Source: Butyrivibrio sp. | Lineage (GTDB): Bacteria; Bacillota; Clostridia; Lachnospirales; Lachnospiraceae | DNA length: 64,000 nucleotides | Direction: 5' to 3' | NCBI GenBank assembly: GCA_023664865.1 | Contig: JAMPEU010000013.1 | Location: 1-64,000 of the forward strand | In this document: positions 37,256 through 45,003 of the stretch, in pieces | How the letters are laid out: each line of letters starts with the position of its first letter | Position numbering within the stretch: the first letter of the stretch is position 1 | Made by a program: the position numbers and the translations under genes | The notes under the pieces: model-generated | Databases searched by the model: none | The model's input: the letters and a program-made list of their open reading frames with translations, nothing else | What the model was told of the DNA's origin: nothing

Positions 37256-39376
37256 CTATCTTTTCCTTCGTTTCCACCAGATTATAATTCCCGCGGTAAG
37301 GCAGCATATCGGTATTATAATAATTGATACGGCTCCAGCCACCACTATGTCCCGCGTGGTAAAAATCAAAGATTCGGCATCATAATATTTAACAGGAATC
37401 AGCACGGAGCTTTCATGCTCTACAAGCGAGCTTAACATGCCACAGAACAGTTTCAGGTTATTGCCGGGGACAATATCGTCTGCAGCCACGGTGAACATAT
37501 TTTCCGAGGCGGCAAATATAACATTGGAATAATTATCGTTTCCTACATGTTTCTGCGCTTTTAAAGCTATTACAAACGGTCCGTCGATATCTCCTTCCGC
37601 TTTGGAAAAGTCGGTGCTTATATCCACTCCATCGCTGATTTTACTATAGGCGCTGTCGCTTGTTTCCAGTAACGGCTGATAATATATGCTGTCTGAATCC
37701 CTATCATAGCTCAATCCCTGCGCATAAGGCGCAAAAACAGCCGTATCATATACGCCGTCCGTTATTATTTCATCATAATCAATCTGCGGGAACAACATAA
37801 AAGGATTTTCGTTATAATACATCCCCATGTCGCCCTCGGCAACCATGCCCTCCACAAGAGAAACCCCGTAATATTCAAGGATTCTCTCAAAATTCGGCAG
37901 TTCTTCTTCCACCCATGTGGGTACGATTATCGCGTTGCCGCCCTTTTCCAGATATGCAATGACCTTATCCGCATCATCAGCCGAGAAATCAGAAATAGGC
38001 GCGTTGATGATAATCGCATCCGCATCTTGCGGAATTTCACTTGCCGAAAGCAGAGAAAGCGTGTTGTACTCTATATTTTCTTTTTGAACCGCATCGATAT
38101 ACTTCTCTTCCAACGCAAGTTCGTTATGCCCTGTTATCACATATATCTTAGGCATATCGTCCGTCGTCACATAGGCAAGGGCGGAAACAATCTGCCCTTC
38201 TCCGTCATATCCGGTAACTTGGTACTGATATGTCATATAGTCTATTTCATATGTATAAATATTTTCATAATCAACCACCTTGCTCCGGTTAGGCCCTACC
38301 ACTATCAGGCTGTTATAACTTGGGGCAAAATCTGAATAATTGGTATAAAACTGCGGATTCACATCAGGATCGACATACATTATCGTGACATGTTCCGATA
38401 AATCCCCGATTTTTTGCAGCATCTTATCCAGATTTACATCCTTGTTCTGCTCGTCTTCAAGGACATAGATTGTAACATCATCCGATATGGACGAGACAAA
38501 CTTCCTCGTCTCTTCCGTGGTGGTAAAAAGCTTATTGGAAGTCATATCATATGAAAGCATATTTTCGGGCAGCTTAAATACCAGCACATTGACTATAATA
38601 GTCAAAACCAATGAAACCGCTATCAAGTCCAAACTGTATGCTCCAAGCTTAAGCCCCCTGCCCGCTGCAGAATACCTGCGTTTCTGAATCGACTGTATGG
38701 TGCAGATCAGCATGAATATTGTGATTGTCACATAATATACCACGGACGGCAGATAGAAACTGCCGTTTAACATCTCCTCAAATCTTCCGGACATATCAAA
38801 TGCGCCTAAAATCTTAGTAAAAACATTTCCGGTCGGCGAAATCATACTGCATATGCCCGGTATGAGATAGCCTAAAAACAAAACCGCAAAAGTGAGTACC
38901 GCAGCTATTATGACGCTTTCTGTCAGCGACGATATAAACATGCCTATCGCCAGCGAAAGCGCGCCGTACAACAAAAAGCCAATAAGAGCCGTGTATGACA
39001 CTCCCATTTGAAAAGTTCCAAAAAATGACATTACAATCGGCAGCAGGGCAATTATTACAATCGGAACTGCAAATACCGACAACAAGGCAAAATATTTTCC
39101 CAGCACAATTTTCCCCACGCTCACAGGCGCAGTCAGAATAAGCTGGTCTGTCTTATGCTTTCTGTCTTCCGCCAAAATCCCCATAGTCAGAATCGGCACT
39201 ACGATTACAAGTATAAACACAATGCTCGCCAATATCCCCGAAATATTGGGGTCTCCATAAAAAATATTGTATGCGGTAAAATATATGCCTGTTATAAACA
39301 AGGTCGCTGCCAGATACAGCCAGCCTATAAAGGAATGAAAAAATGACATAAACTCTCTTTTATATATGGCAATCAT
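37256..39376 (-). CDS. ABC-2 permease fused to GldG-type auxiliary domain
   Basis: A 706-residue membrane protein. The first about 235 residues form six hydrophobic helices of an ABC-2 permease (GldF-like; EDRKHKTDQLILTAPVSVGKIVLGKY is the typical cytoplasmic loop). A further helix near residue 255 leads into a large extracytoplasmic GldG/IFT52-like domain (YVTTDDMPKIYVITGHNELAL; ADAIIINAPISDFSADDADKVIAYLEKGGNAII), and a final helix near residue 675 ends in KRRKR. The fusion of GldF and GldG parts suits one exporter with the adjacent ATPase. The ATG follows the ATPase stop directly. The cargo is unknown; gliding is not implied. Confidence 0.88.
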   Translation of the reverse strand: MIAIYKREFMSFFHSFIGWLYLAATLFITGIYFTAYNIFYGDPNISGILASIVFILVIVVPILTMGILAEDRKHKTDQLILTAPVSVGKIVLGKYFALLSVFAVPIVIIALLPIVMSFFGTFQMGVSYTALIGFLLYGALSLAIGMFISSLTESVIIAAVLTFAVLFLGYLIPGICSMISPTGNVFTKILGAFDMSGRFEEMLNGSFYLPSVVYYVTITIFMLICTIQSIQKRRYSAAGRGLKLGAYSLDLIAVSLVLTIIVNVLVFKLPENMLSYDMTSNKLFTTTEETRKFVSSISDDVTIYVLEDEQNKDVNLDKMLQKIGDLSEHVTIMYVDPDVNPQFYTNYSDFAPSYNSLIVVGPNRSKVVDYENIYTYEIDYMTYQYQVTGYDGEGQIVSALAYVTTDDMPKIYVITGHNELALEEKYIDAVQKENIEYNTLSLLSASEIPQDADAIIINAPISDFSADDADKVIAYLEKGGNAIIVPTWVEEELPNFERILEYYGVSLVEGMVAEGDMGMYYNENPFMLFPQIDYDEIITDGVYDTAVFAPYAQGLSYDRDSDSIYYQPLLETSDSAYSKISDGVDISTDFSKAEGDIDGPFVIALKAQKHVGNDNYSNVIFAASENMFTVAADDIVPGNNLKLFCGMLSSLVEHESSVLIPVKYYDAESLIFTTRDIVVAGAVSIIIIPICCLTAGIIIWWKRRKR

Positions 39377-40417
39377 TTACTCTTCCTCCTGTTCTGCCTC
39401 ATTGTCGGCATTATCTTCATTTTCGGTATTATCCAATCCATCTGTATCTTCTACTGCCGCACCTTCCGCTGCTGCATCTTTATTTGCCGCATCGTCAGTA
39501 AGCTGTAGGAAAATATCCTCCAGCGTCTTTTCCAGTTTATTCATGGACAAAACCGGCATGCCGCCTGCAGTCAGCGCAACCGATAATTCCTTACGGATAT
39601 CTATATCCCCTTGCGTAACCACGCATATCTTTACATTCTCCTCTTCCGCCGCCTCACAATTAAACGACTGCACATTCTCTATTTTGGATAAAATCCCTTC
39701 CGCCTTTTCCACGCTGCCAAGCGCAGTGATTTCAATTTCCACTGACTTCTCCATCAGTTTCTGCAAGCCCTGCGGAGTATCGCTTGCCATAAGCCTGCCG
39801 TTTGATATAATCATGATATGGTCACATAACGTGCTTACTTCCGACAAAATATGCGAACTAAGTATAATCGTATGGTTTTCCGAAAGCCTTTTAATCAACG
39901 CCCTGATTTCAATAATCTGTTTCGGATCGAGTCCAACCATAGGCTCGTCTAAAATAATCACATCGGGATAACCGACTATCGCCTGCGCCAGCCCTACCCT
40001 CTGCTTATATCCTTTGGACAGATTTTTAATCAAACGCCCTCCCACGTCAAGAATTTCCGTCATTTTCATGATTTCCTGAATCTGCGCGTTTCTTTCTTCC
40101 TTAGGAACTTTCTTAAGTTCCGCGACAAATTTAAGATACTCAAGCACCGTCATATCCGTATACAACGGCGGAATCTCCGGCAGATAGCCTATGCACTTCT
40201 TCGCCTCTTGCGGCTTTGTAAGCATATCATATCCGTTGATCTCCACGCTGCCGTCCGTTGCCGCAATATACCCCGTCATAATGTTCATCGTGGTCGTCTT
40301 GCCCGCGCCGTTTGGTCCAAGAAAGCCGAATATCTGCCCTTTTTCTACTTCAAATGATAAATTATCCACGGCTGTATGGCTGCCGTATTTTTTAACAAGA
40401 TTATTTACTTTTATCAA
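39377..40417 (-). CDS. ABC transporter ATP-binding protein (GldA-like)
   Basis: A 346-residue ATPase: Walker A GPNGAGKTTTMN near residue 34, signature LSKGYKQRVG near residue 134, Walker B VIILDEPMVGLDP near residue 155, and the switch HILSEVSTLCDH. A C-terminal extension of about 40 residues is very acidic (DNTENEDNADNEAEQEEE). The start is a TTG at 40417 (LIKVNNLVKKYG) with AAGGAG about ten bases upstream. It ends at the base before the permease-GldG gene, so they form one operon. It is divergent from cotJABC. Confidence 0.93.
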   Translation of the reverse strand: MIKVNNLVKKYGSHTAVDNLSFEVEKGQIFGFLGPNGAGKTTTMNIMTGYIAATDGSVEINGYDMLTKPQEAKKCIGYLPEIPPLYTDMTVLEYLKFVAELKKVPKEERNAQIQEIMKMTEILDVGGRLIKNLSKGYKQRVGLAQAIVGYPDVIILDEPMVGLDPKQIIEIRALIKRLSENHTIILSSHILSEVSTLCDHIMIISNGRLMASDTPQGLQKLMEKSVEIEITALGSVEKAEGILSKIENVQSFNCEAAEEENVKICVVTQGDIDIRKELSVALTAGGMPVLSMNKLEKTLEDIFLQLTDDAANKDAAAEGAAVEDTDGLDNTENEDNADNEAEQEEE

Positions 40418-40554
40418 ATTACAACGCTCCTTTTAGAAAAAAAACACATTTTTAAAACACACGAAAATAATTATAACATACTATATTATTAAAATCACTT
40501 AAAAATAGAACTTTGAAATAAAAATTTATTTCAAGTGCTAAAGAAAGGGAAAAC

Positions 40555-40749
40555 ATGAATACTGTTAATACTTCCGTGCGTAAACCGTTCGGAAATAACG
40601 AATGTTTTGACAAATGCCCGGTTGCAATGGCATATGTTCCGTGGCAGCGTCTTACCAATATCTATGAGGATTTGGACGAAGCGCTCATGAACGGAACAAT
40701 ATTTCCGGAACTAAATAAACCGTTTTCAGGAAGGAGATGTTGTAAATGA
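40555..40749 (+). CDS. cotJA: Spore coat associated protein CotJA
   Basis: A 64-residue CotJA homologue. The conserved block FDKCPVAMAYVPWQRLTNIYEDLDEALMNGTIFPEL is complete, with C-terminal KPFSGRRCCK. CotJ proteins sit in the inner spore coat or at the forespore surface and need CotJC for assembly. AGAAAGGG precedes the ATG. It is the first gene of cotJABC; its stop overlaps the cotJB start as ATGA. In Bacillus the operon is under sigma-E; a matching promoter could not be fixed in the AT-rich upstream gap. Confidence 0.93.
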   Translation: MNTVNTSVRKPFGNNECFDKCPVAMAYVPWQRLTNIYEDLDEALMNGTIFPELNKPFSGRRCCK

Positions 40750-41021
40750 CAAGGACTTTTCAATCAGAGCAGGAAAAACTGCTCCACAATATCAGTCTGA
40801 TGGACTTCGTAATAGTTGAAATGACGGAATATCTTGACACCCACCCTTCAGACAGCGAAGCCATCGACTATCTGCAGCACTATGTCCGTATGAAAAACCA
40901 GGCAATGCGTGAATATGCTTCAAAATACAGCCCGCTTACAATATCTTCTGCTGACGCATCTTCCTGCAATGAATGGACTTGGGCAACAACACCTATGCCG
41001 TGGGAAGGAGGCTGTAATTAA
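40746..41021 (+). CDS. cotJB: Spore coat protein CotJB
   Basis: A 91-residue CotJB homologue. The family core is EQEKLLHNISLMDFVIVEMTEYLDTHP and EAIDYLQHYVRMKNQAMREYASKYSPLT, ending in a Trp-rich WTWATTPMPWEGG tail. The ATG overlaps the cotJA stop, and AAGGAGATG lies upstream. Its own stop shares a base with the cotJC ATG. Probably it forms a coat complex with CotJA and CotJC. Confidence 0.93.
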   Translation: MTRTFQSEQEKLLHNISLMDFVIVEMTEYLDTHPSDSEAIDYLQHYVRMKNQAMREYASKYSPLTISSADASSCNEWTWATTPMPWEGGCN

Positions 41022-41641
41022 TGTTTAAATATGAAAAAAGACTGCAATTTCCTGTAAACATCAAAAATCCCAGCGCTATGCTGGCGCAGGCAATCATAAG
41101 CCAGTACGGAGGTCCCGACGGCGAAATGGGCGCTTCCATGCGTTATCTGTCACAACGTTACGCTGCGCCTTACCGCGAGGTCGCAAGCATCTTAACCGAC
41201 ATCGGCACCGAAGAACTCGGTCATCTTGAAATGGTTGCCACCATCATTCATCAGCTTACCAAAGACTTATCCATGGAGGAAATTGAAAAATCCGGGTTTG
41301 CCAACTACTATGTAGACCATACCATCGGCATTTGGCCGCAGGCGGCAGGCGGTGTTCCATTTAACGCATGTGAATTCCAGTCTACCGGCGACATCATCAC
41401 AGACTTAACCGAGGATATGGCAGCAGAACAGAAAGCAAGGACCACATACGACAACATTCTGCGTCTTGTACGCGACGATCCTGATGTCTGCGAGCCGATA
41501 AAATTCCTCCGTGCAAGAGAGGTCGTACACTTCCAGAGATTTGGCGAAGCGCTGCGCATAGTGCAGGATAGATTGAATGAGAAGAACTTCTATGCGTTCA
41601 ATCCGGGCTTTGACTGCAATCCGGCTAAGAATGCGAACTAA
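41021..41641 (+). CDS. cotJC: Manganese catalase family spore coat protein CotJC
   Basis: A 206-residue manganese-catalase fold protein. Metal-ligand motifs are visible: GTEELGHLEMVATIIHQL near residue 65, EDMAAEQKARTTYDNI and REVVHFQRFGEAL near residue 170. The length is typical. CotJC is a coat component that may detoxify peroxide. GGAGG lies upstream of the ATG. A diverged second copy of its last about 34 codons lies at 44429-44531, which suggests that the DNA between is an insertion. Confidence 0.95.
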   Translation: MFKYEKRLQFPVNIKNPSAMLAQAIISQYGGPDGEMGASMRYLSQRYAAPYREVASILTDIGTEELGHLEMVATIIHQLTKDLSMEEIEKSGFANYYVDHTIGIWPQAAGGVPFNACEFQSTGDIITDLTEDMAAEQKARTTYDNILRLVRDDPDVCEPIKFLRAREVVHFQRFGEALRIVQDRLNEKNFYAFNPGFDCNPAKNAN

Positions 41642-41672
41642 GTAGTTTGATAAATTGTAATTCATAATACTG

Positions 41673-41724
41673 ATAAAAGGGTGTCACTGTATTATCAAGA
41701 TAGATAAAACGTGTCACCCTTTTA
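41673..41724 (+). terminator. Intrinsic terminator after cotJC
   Basis: ATAAAAGGGTG pairs with CACCCTTTTAT around a loop of about 30 bases, about 30 bp after the cotJC stop. The A-rich and T-rich edges on both sides could make it work in both directions, also ending the truncated exonuclease gene. Confidence 0.6.
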
Positions 41725-41752
41725 TTCAACTCCTATTTTATTCCTATTCCCT

Positions 41753-42130
41753 TCAAAACTTCCCATAACTTGTTATCATATCATCAGCTTCACAATCATC
41801 TGTTTCTATGTAGCTTATGCCCAAATAGTCAAGTATTTTATAAATATCCGGTAATTGTGAGAACGGATTTTCTTCTTCATTGACAATGCTATAATCAATT
41901 CTATTTGCTTTATAATCAGCATCTATTTCACAACGGCTGTTTTCATGCTCCCCATCAAATACAACAAGGATATGTGTAGGTTTCACCTTTCGTATTATCT
42001 TTATCAATGCCCCTGTAAATCCCAGTGTTCCCTGTATTGCTTTTCCATCATTATTAATAATTCTTGCCGGCATACCAAAAAACATTTGAAAAAGCAAATT
42101 ACTGCCGTCAACTATCAATAACTTATCCAT
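41753..42130 (-). pseudogene. 5'-3' exonuclease (PolA N-domain type), truncated
   Basis: A 125-residue remnant of a flap-type 5'-3' exonuclease. The start LLIVDGSNLLFQMFFGMPAR, HILVVFDGEHENSR and DDCEADDMI with metal-binding aspartates are intact. The frame then ends abruptly at TSYGKF, whereas full exonucleases continue for at least another 120 residues with the helix-3-turn-helix. So the C-terminal half, including part of the metal site and DNA-binding arch, is missing. The start has GGCGGA upstream. It is probably inactive and belongs to the accessory patch after cotJC. Confidence 0.75.
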
Positions 42131-42260
42131 ATATTTTCCGCCTTTCCTTTATACACTTACAAGCCAAATATATGGGGTAAGTTAATTCTATACACACTTC
42201 AAGAATGAAATTGATAAAATATTAAACTAACAAATTCCGGAATAGTTATATTTTTAGCAG

Positions 42261-42794
42261 CTATTCTACTACAATATCAAACCCTTCATAAATTCCAACC
42301 GGCACATTTTCCCCAAAAGAATATTGCTCCACTTTCTCTTTTTCAAACTGATATACCATAATTTGTCCTTTATCCGAGTCTACTATCCAATATTCTCTAA
42401 CGCCTGTGGTCTCATATTTAAGCATTTTTTTAATATAGTCCATTGACCTGCTATTTGGTGAAACGATTTCAATAATCCAATCCGGCGCCCCATGGCAGCC
42501 TTTATCATCTAACTTAGTCAAATCACAAATGACCGATATATCAGGTTCCACATAATTTATATCATCTTTATTTAAAAATACGGCAAATGGAGCTGGAAAT
42601 ACCTTGCACTGACCATTATTATGTTTAATATAATCGTTAATCTGGTAAGATAATTCCATTACAAGCGTCTGATGCCTGGTATTTGGTGGCGCCATATTAT
42701 AAATCTTCCCATCAATTAATTCTGCCCGCTCTCCGTCCGGCAACTCATAAATATCCTCAATCGTATATACTTTTTCTTTTTTTAATGCTTCCAT
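42261..42794 (-). CDS. Uma2 family endonuclease-like protein
   Basis: A 177-residue protein of the Uma2 (DUF820) family with a restriction-endonuclease-like fold. Seen: YELPDGERAELIDGKIYNMAPPNTRHQ, the PD-(D/E)xK-type YVEPDISVICD and DWIIEIVSPNSR, and EYWIVD. These proteins are common in accessory DNA; the biological role is not settled. ATG 42794 has AGAGGTG six bases upstream; a GTG at 42803 is less likely. It is not obviously linked in operon to its neighbours. Confidence 0.88.
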   Translation of the reverse strand: MEALKKEKVYTIEDIYELPDGERAELIDGKIYNMAPPNTRHQTLVMELSYQINDYIKHNNGQCKVFPAPFAVFLNKDDINYVEPDISVICDLTKLDDKGCHGAPDWIIEIVSPNSRSMDYIKKMLKYETTGVREYWIVDSDKGQIMVYQFEKEKVEQYSFGENVPVGIYEGFDIVVE

Positions 42795-43058
42795 TGCTAG
42801 CACCTCTTTTATATAATCTGTAATCTTTCCTTCATTCGTTGTGAAATTTCAGGTATCATTTGATATTCTTCTTCCAATCATATTCCCTTTACGATAAAAG
42901 CATTTTCTCATTCCTTTCTAACCCTATATTCGCTGTTCCACTGTTCCTGATTATACTTATATGATATCATTATCCAAAGACATTTTTCCCTACTCCTACG
43001 GCAACATGTATTCTTCACACCTTTATTGTCATTATCTAAAATATGTAACTCAGATATA

Positions 43059-43547
43059 TTATTCTCCAATCCAAATATCTCCTTCTTCTGCATTTATTGG
43101 CTCATCAGCAGCAAAAAAGATATTAGGTGGAAGTGTATACAAATCAGTCTCTTTTGCCATTACCCAACCACCAGACGGATTGTTTCGAATTTTATTAGCC
43201 AATGCACTGATAATTTGTGCCTTCAAACCACTTGGCGTATTCCAAAATTTACAAACCCTGCCAGTACATACTCTCTCTAAATTTTTTTAATTTATTTTTA
43301 TTTCAGGTTTAAATTTCTCATTCAGAAAAGCAAGTACGGGTATATTGTTCTTAATTGCATACTCAAATTCTCTCTTTGTATAACTTACCCCTTCCAAATC
43401 GATTGAGCCATAGCAATTACCAATGATGAGAATAACATAATCCACATCGTCTAATAACGTCTTTATATAGTCAATCTGTTTTTCATTCGTTGCTGGAAAA
43501 TATTCCCTTCTAAGTAAAATTCCATATACTACTCTTTTGCATCTCAA
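43059..43547 (-). pseudogene. DUF4062 protein, disrupted
   Basis: Two frames carry pieces of one DUF4062-type gene. The first (43287-43547) has EYFPATNEKQIDYIKTLLDD, VDYVILIIGNCYGSIDLEGV, SYTKREFEYAIKNNIPVLAF and then stops. The second, in another frame down to TAA at 43059, reads TGRVCKFWNTPSGLKAQII, ALANKIRNNPSGGWVMAKE and a tail ending GDIWIGE. The usual N-terminus (kkiFvSSTy) and the linker are missing, so an internal deletion plus frameshift is likely. DUF4062 proteins are often part of defence-type NTPases. Confidence 0.7.
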
Positions 43548-43644
43548 ATACCTGATATCTCTTTTGCTTTATATAATATAACCTATTTTAAAATTTCATA
43601 CCAGAGTTTATGCAACAAACCCTTTCTCTACCTTAAAAATCTCC

Positions 43645-44001
43645 TTACAAAGCATCGTTACTTTTTAATATCCGCTCTACTTCTTTCTTCAATTCAGGTA
43701 AATCATACTGTATCGTATCCCATGCAGATTCATAATCCAGATTAGAATACTGATGTGCAAATATATCTCTAATTCCACACCATTCTTTCCACGGGATTAT
43801 TTTCTCCTGTAACCTTAATTCATCCGAAATTACCTTGCACAATTCTCCTATTTGCAAAATACACATACAACAGGCATTTTGAAATACTGAATTACCCTTA
43901 AATGAATTATAATCATTATGAAACATATCACACGCCTCATTCACTTGTATACAATAAGCCAAAATCTTTTTAAGAATGATAACATCCCTGCTATTCTTCA
44001 T
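43645..44001 (-). CDS. HepT-like ribonuclease toxin (DUF86)
   Basis: A 118-residue HEPN-fold protein. The HEPN RNase motif R-x4-H-x-Y is present (RDIFAHQY near residue 78), together with ILQIGELCKVIS. In the type VII MntA/HepT system the HepT RNase is silenced by MntA through adenylylation of the tyrosine in this motif, so the tyrosine here is consistent with regulation. It starts 11 bp inside the end of the nucleotidyltransferase gene with CGGAG upstream, giving the usual antitoxin-toxin operon. Confidence 0.88.
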   Translation of the reverse strand: MKNSRDVIILKKILAYCIQVNEACDMFHNDYNSFKGNSVFQNACCMCILQIGELCKVISDELRLQEKIIPWKEWCGIRDIFAHQYSNLDYESAWDTIQYDLPELKKEVERILKSNDAL

Positions 44002-44281
44002 ACAATAATATCTCCGTTCCGGCTATCGCTGTTCTAAAATCCTCTTCAACTCCTGTTGTGGTAATCAGATCAACTGAAAGTTGCAGTGTCTCCTGAATCA
44101 TCTGGCGCATTCCCGAAAGCTGCAGTAATGACATTGGCTTTCCTTTTTCCACCAGCAAATCTATATCACTTTTGTCATTCGCTGTACCTTTTGCATAAGA
44201 ACCAAATAAATACAATCTCTTTACGCCATAATGATGTGCTATAGGCACAACAGCCTTTTGAATTTCACTAATATTAGACAT
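43991..44281 (-). CDS. MntA-like minimal nucleotidyltransferase antitoxin
   Basis: A 96-residue minimal nucleotidyltransferase. The polymerase-beta signature GSYAKGTANDKSDIDLLV (GSx10DxD) is at residues about 27-45, and the third acidic residue is plausible in SVDLITT. It matches MntA, which adenylylates HepT. AAGGAG is well placed before the ATG. It overlaps the downstream HepT gene by 11 bp. Confidence 0.88.
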   Translation of the reverse strand: MSNISEIQKAVVPIAHHYGVKRLYLFGSYAKGTANDKSDIDLLVEKGKPMSLLQLSGMRQMIQETLQLSVDLITTTGVEEDFRTAIAGTEILLYEE

Positions 44282-44428
44282 ACAGACTATCTCCTTATCT
44301 GAGCTATATTATATACTTTTAGCTTTTTCAACCTATTTTCTTTTAGCATACCACATCTTTCAAAAAAATACAAACCAGCAAAAACCCTGATAAACACTGG
44401 TTTTGAAGGCAACTACTTAAATTGATAA

Positions 44429-44531
44429 TTTCGGGGAAAGGCTGTGCATCGTTCAGGATAGGCTGAACGAGAAGAACTTTTATGCGTTTAACACGGGATT
44501 TGACTGCAATCCTGCGAAGAATACGAACTAA
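44429..44531 (+). pseudogene. cotJC 3'-end fragment
   Basis: It encodes FGERLCIVQDRLNEKNFYAF followed by NTGFDCNPAKNTN and TAA, nearly the same as the C-terminus of the intact CotJC at 41539-41641 (EALRIVQDRLNEKNFYAF and on). The DNA differs mainly at third codon positions, and GAACTAAGTAGTTT at the stop is identical. No start or upstream part is present. Confidence 0.85.
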
Positions 44532-44655
44532 GTAGTTTAATATCATTTAATAATTCACATTTGTCAACTGAGTGATGTTCGTGGTTTCATAATTCCGCTG
44601 ACAATTCTTTGTCAAATACATTCCTAATGGTATTAATTCTTTTCAATAATTTCCT

Positions 44656-44874
44656 TTATTTCTTCGGATTTTTGCGGGTTACATTCTGCATCATTTCATT
44701 TCCATACATATTTACAATCTGTATCGGATTTCCACATTCCGGGCAAAGCGCATACAAAGACAATCTTTTATCTTTCTGTGTTCTGTAGTAAGGATACTCA
44801 TGGTATGTTCGCTTTTCAAATTCGTCTGCTGAAAGTTCCAGTGCTTTTCCTTTTTCTATTGCAAAAACATCCAT
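44656..44874 (-). CDS. Small hypothetical protein with CPECG motif
   Basis: A 72-residue protein I do not assign to a family. It reads MDVFAIEKGKALELSADEFE, then RTYHEYPYYRTQKDKRLSLY, then ALCPECGNPIQIVN. The single CxxC knuckle could be half of a zinc site. The basic end (TRKNPKK) looks abrupt, so it may be the N-terminal remnant of a longer protein. GGCGGT lies upstream. It sits just outside the accessory patch after cotJC. Confidence 0.5.
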   Translation of the reverse strand: MDVFAIEKGKALELSADEFEKRTYHEYPYYRTQKDKRLSLYALCPECGNPIQIVNMYGNEMMQNVTRKNPKK

Positions 44875-45003
44875 ATCATCATACCGCCTTCATGTTTCTA
44901 TAGTAGGATTACTATGCCCAATAAAACTAATATCTATTTTTCTTGCATTTCATCTTTCCTCAATTTAATATTATAATATTTATTTTTCAAAAACTCATTC
45001 CCC

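Larger units (their letters stand above)
41642..44531. other. Small accessory patch between two cotJC 3' ends
   Basis: This 2.9-kb stretch starts at the intact cotJC stop and ends at the stop of a second, diverged cotJC 3' fragment. It contains only accessory or damaged genes: a truncated 5'-3' exonuclease, Uma2, a broken DUF4062 gene and MntA/HepT. Base composition is more AT-rich than the flanking genes. No integrase or transposase is seen. The layout suggests recombination at the cotJC 3' end or decay of a second cotJ region. Confidence 0.5.

Noticed and set aside
41675..41724. The ATAAAAGGGTG hairpin after cotJC as another palindromic element
   Set aside because: It shares no core with either repeat family and has the size and position of a terminator.
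44343..44546. A minus-strand frame over the cotJC fragment
   Set aside because: The same antisense frame exists over intact cotJC (41405-41665), so it is the shadow of the plus-strand coding sequence.
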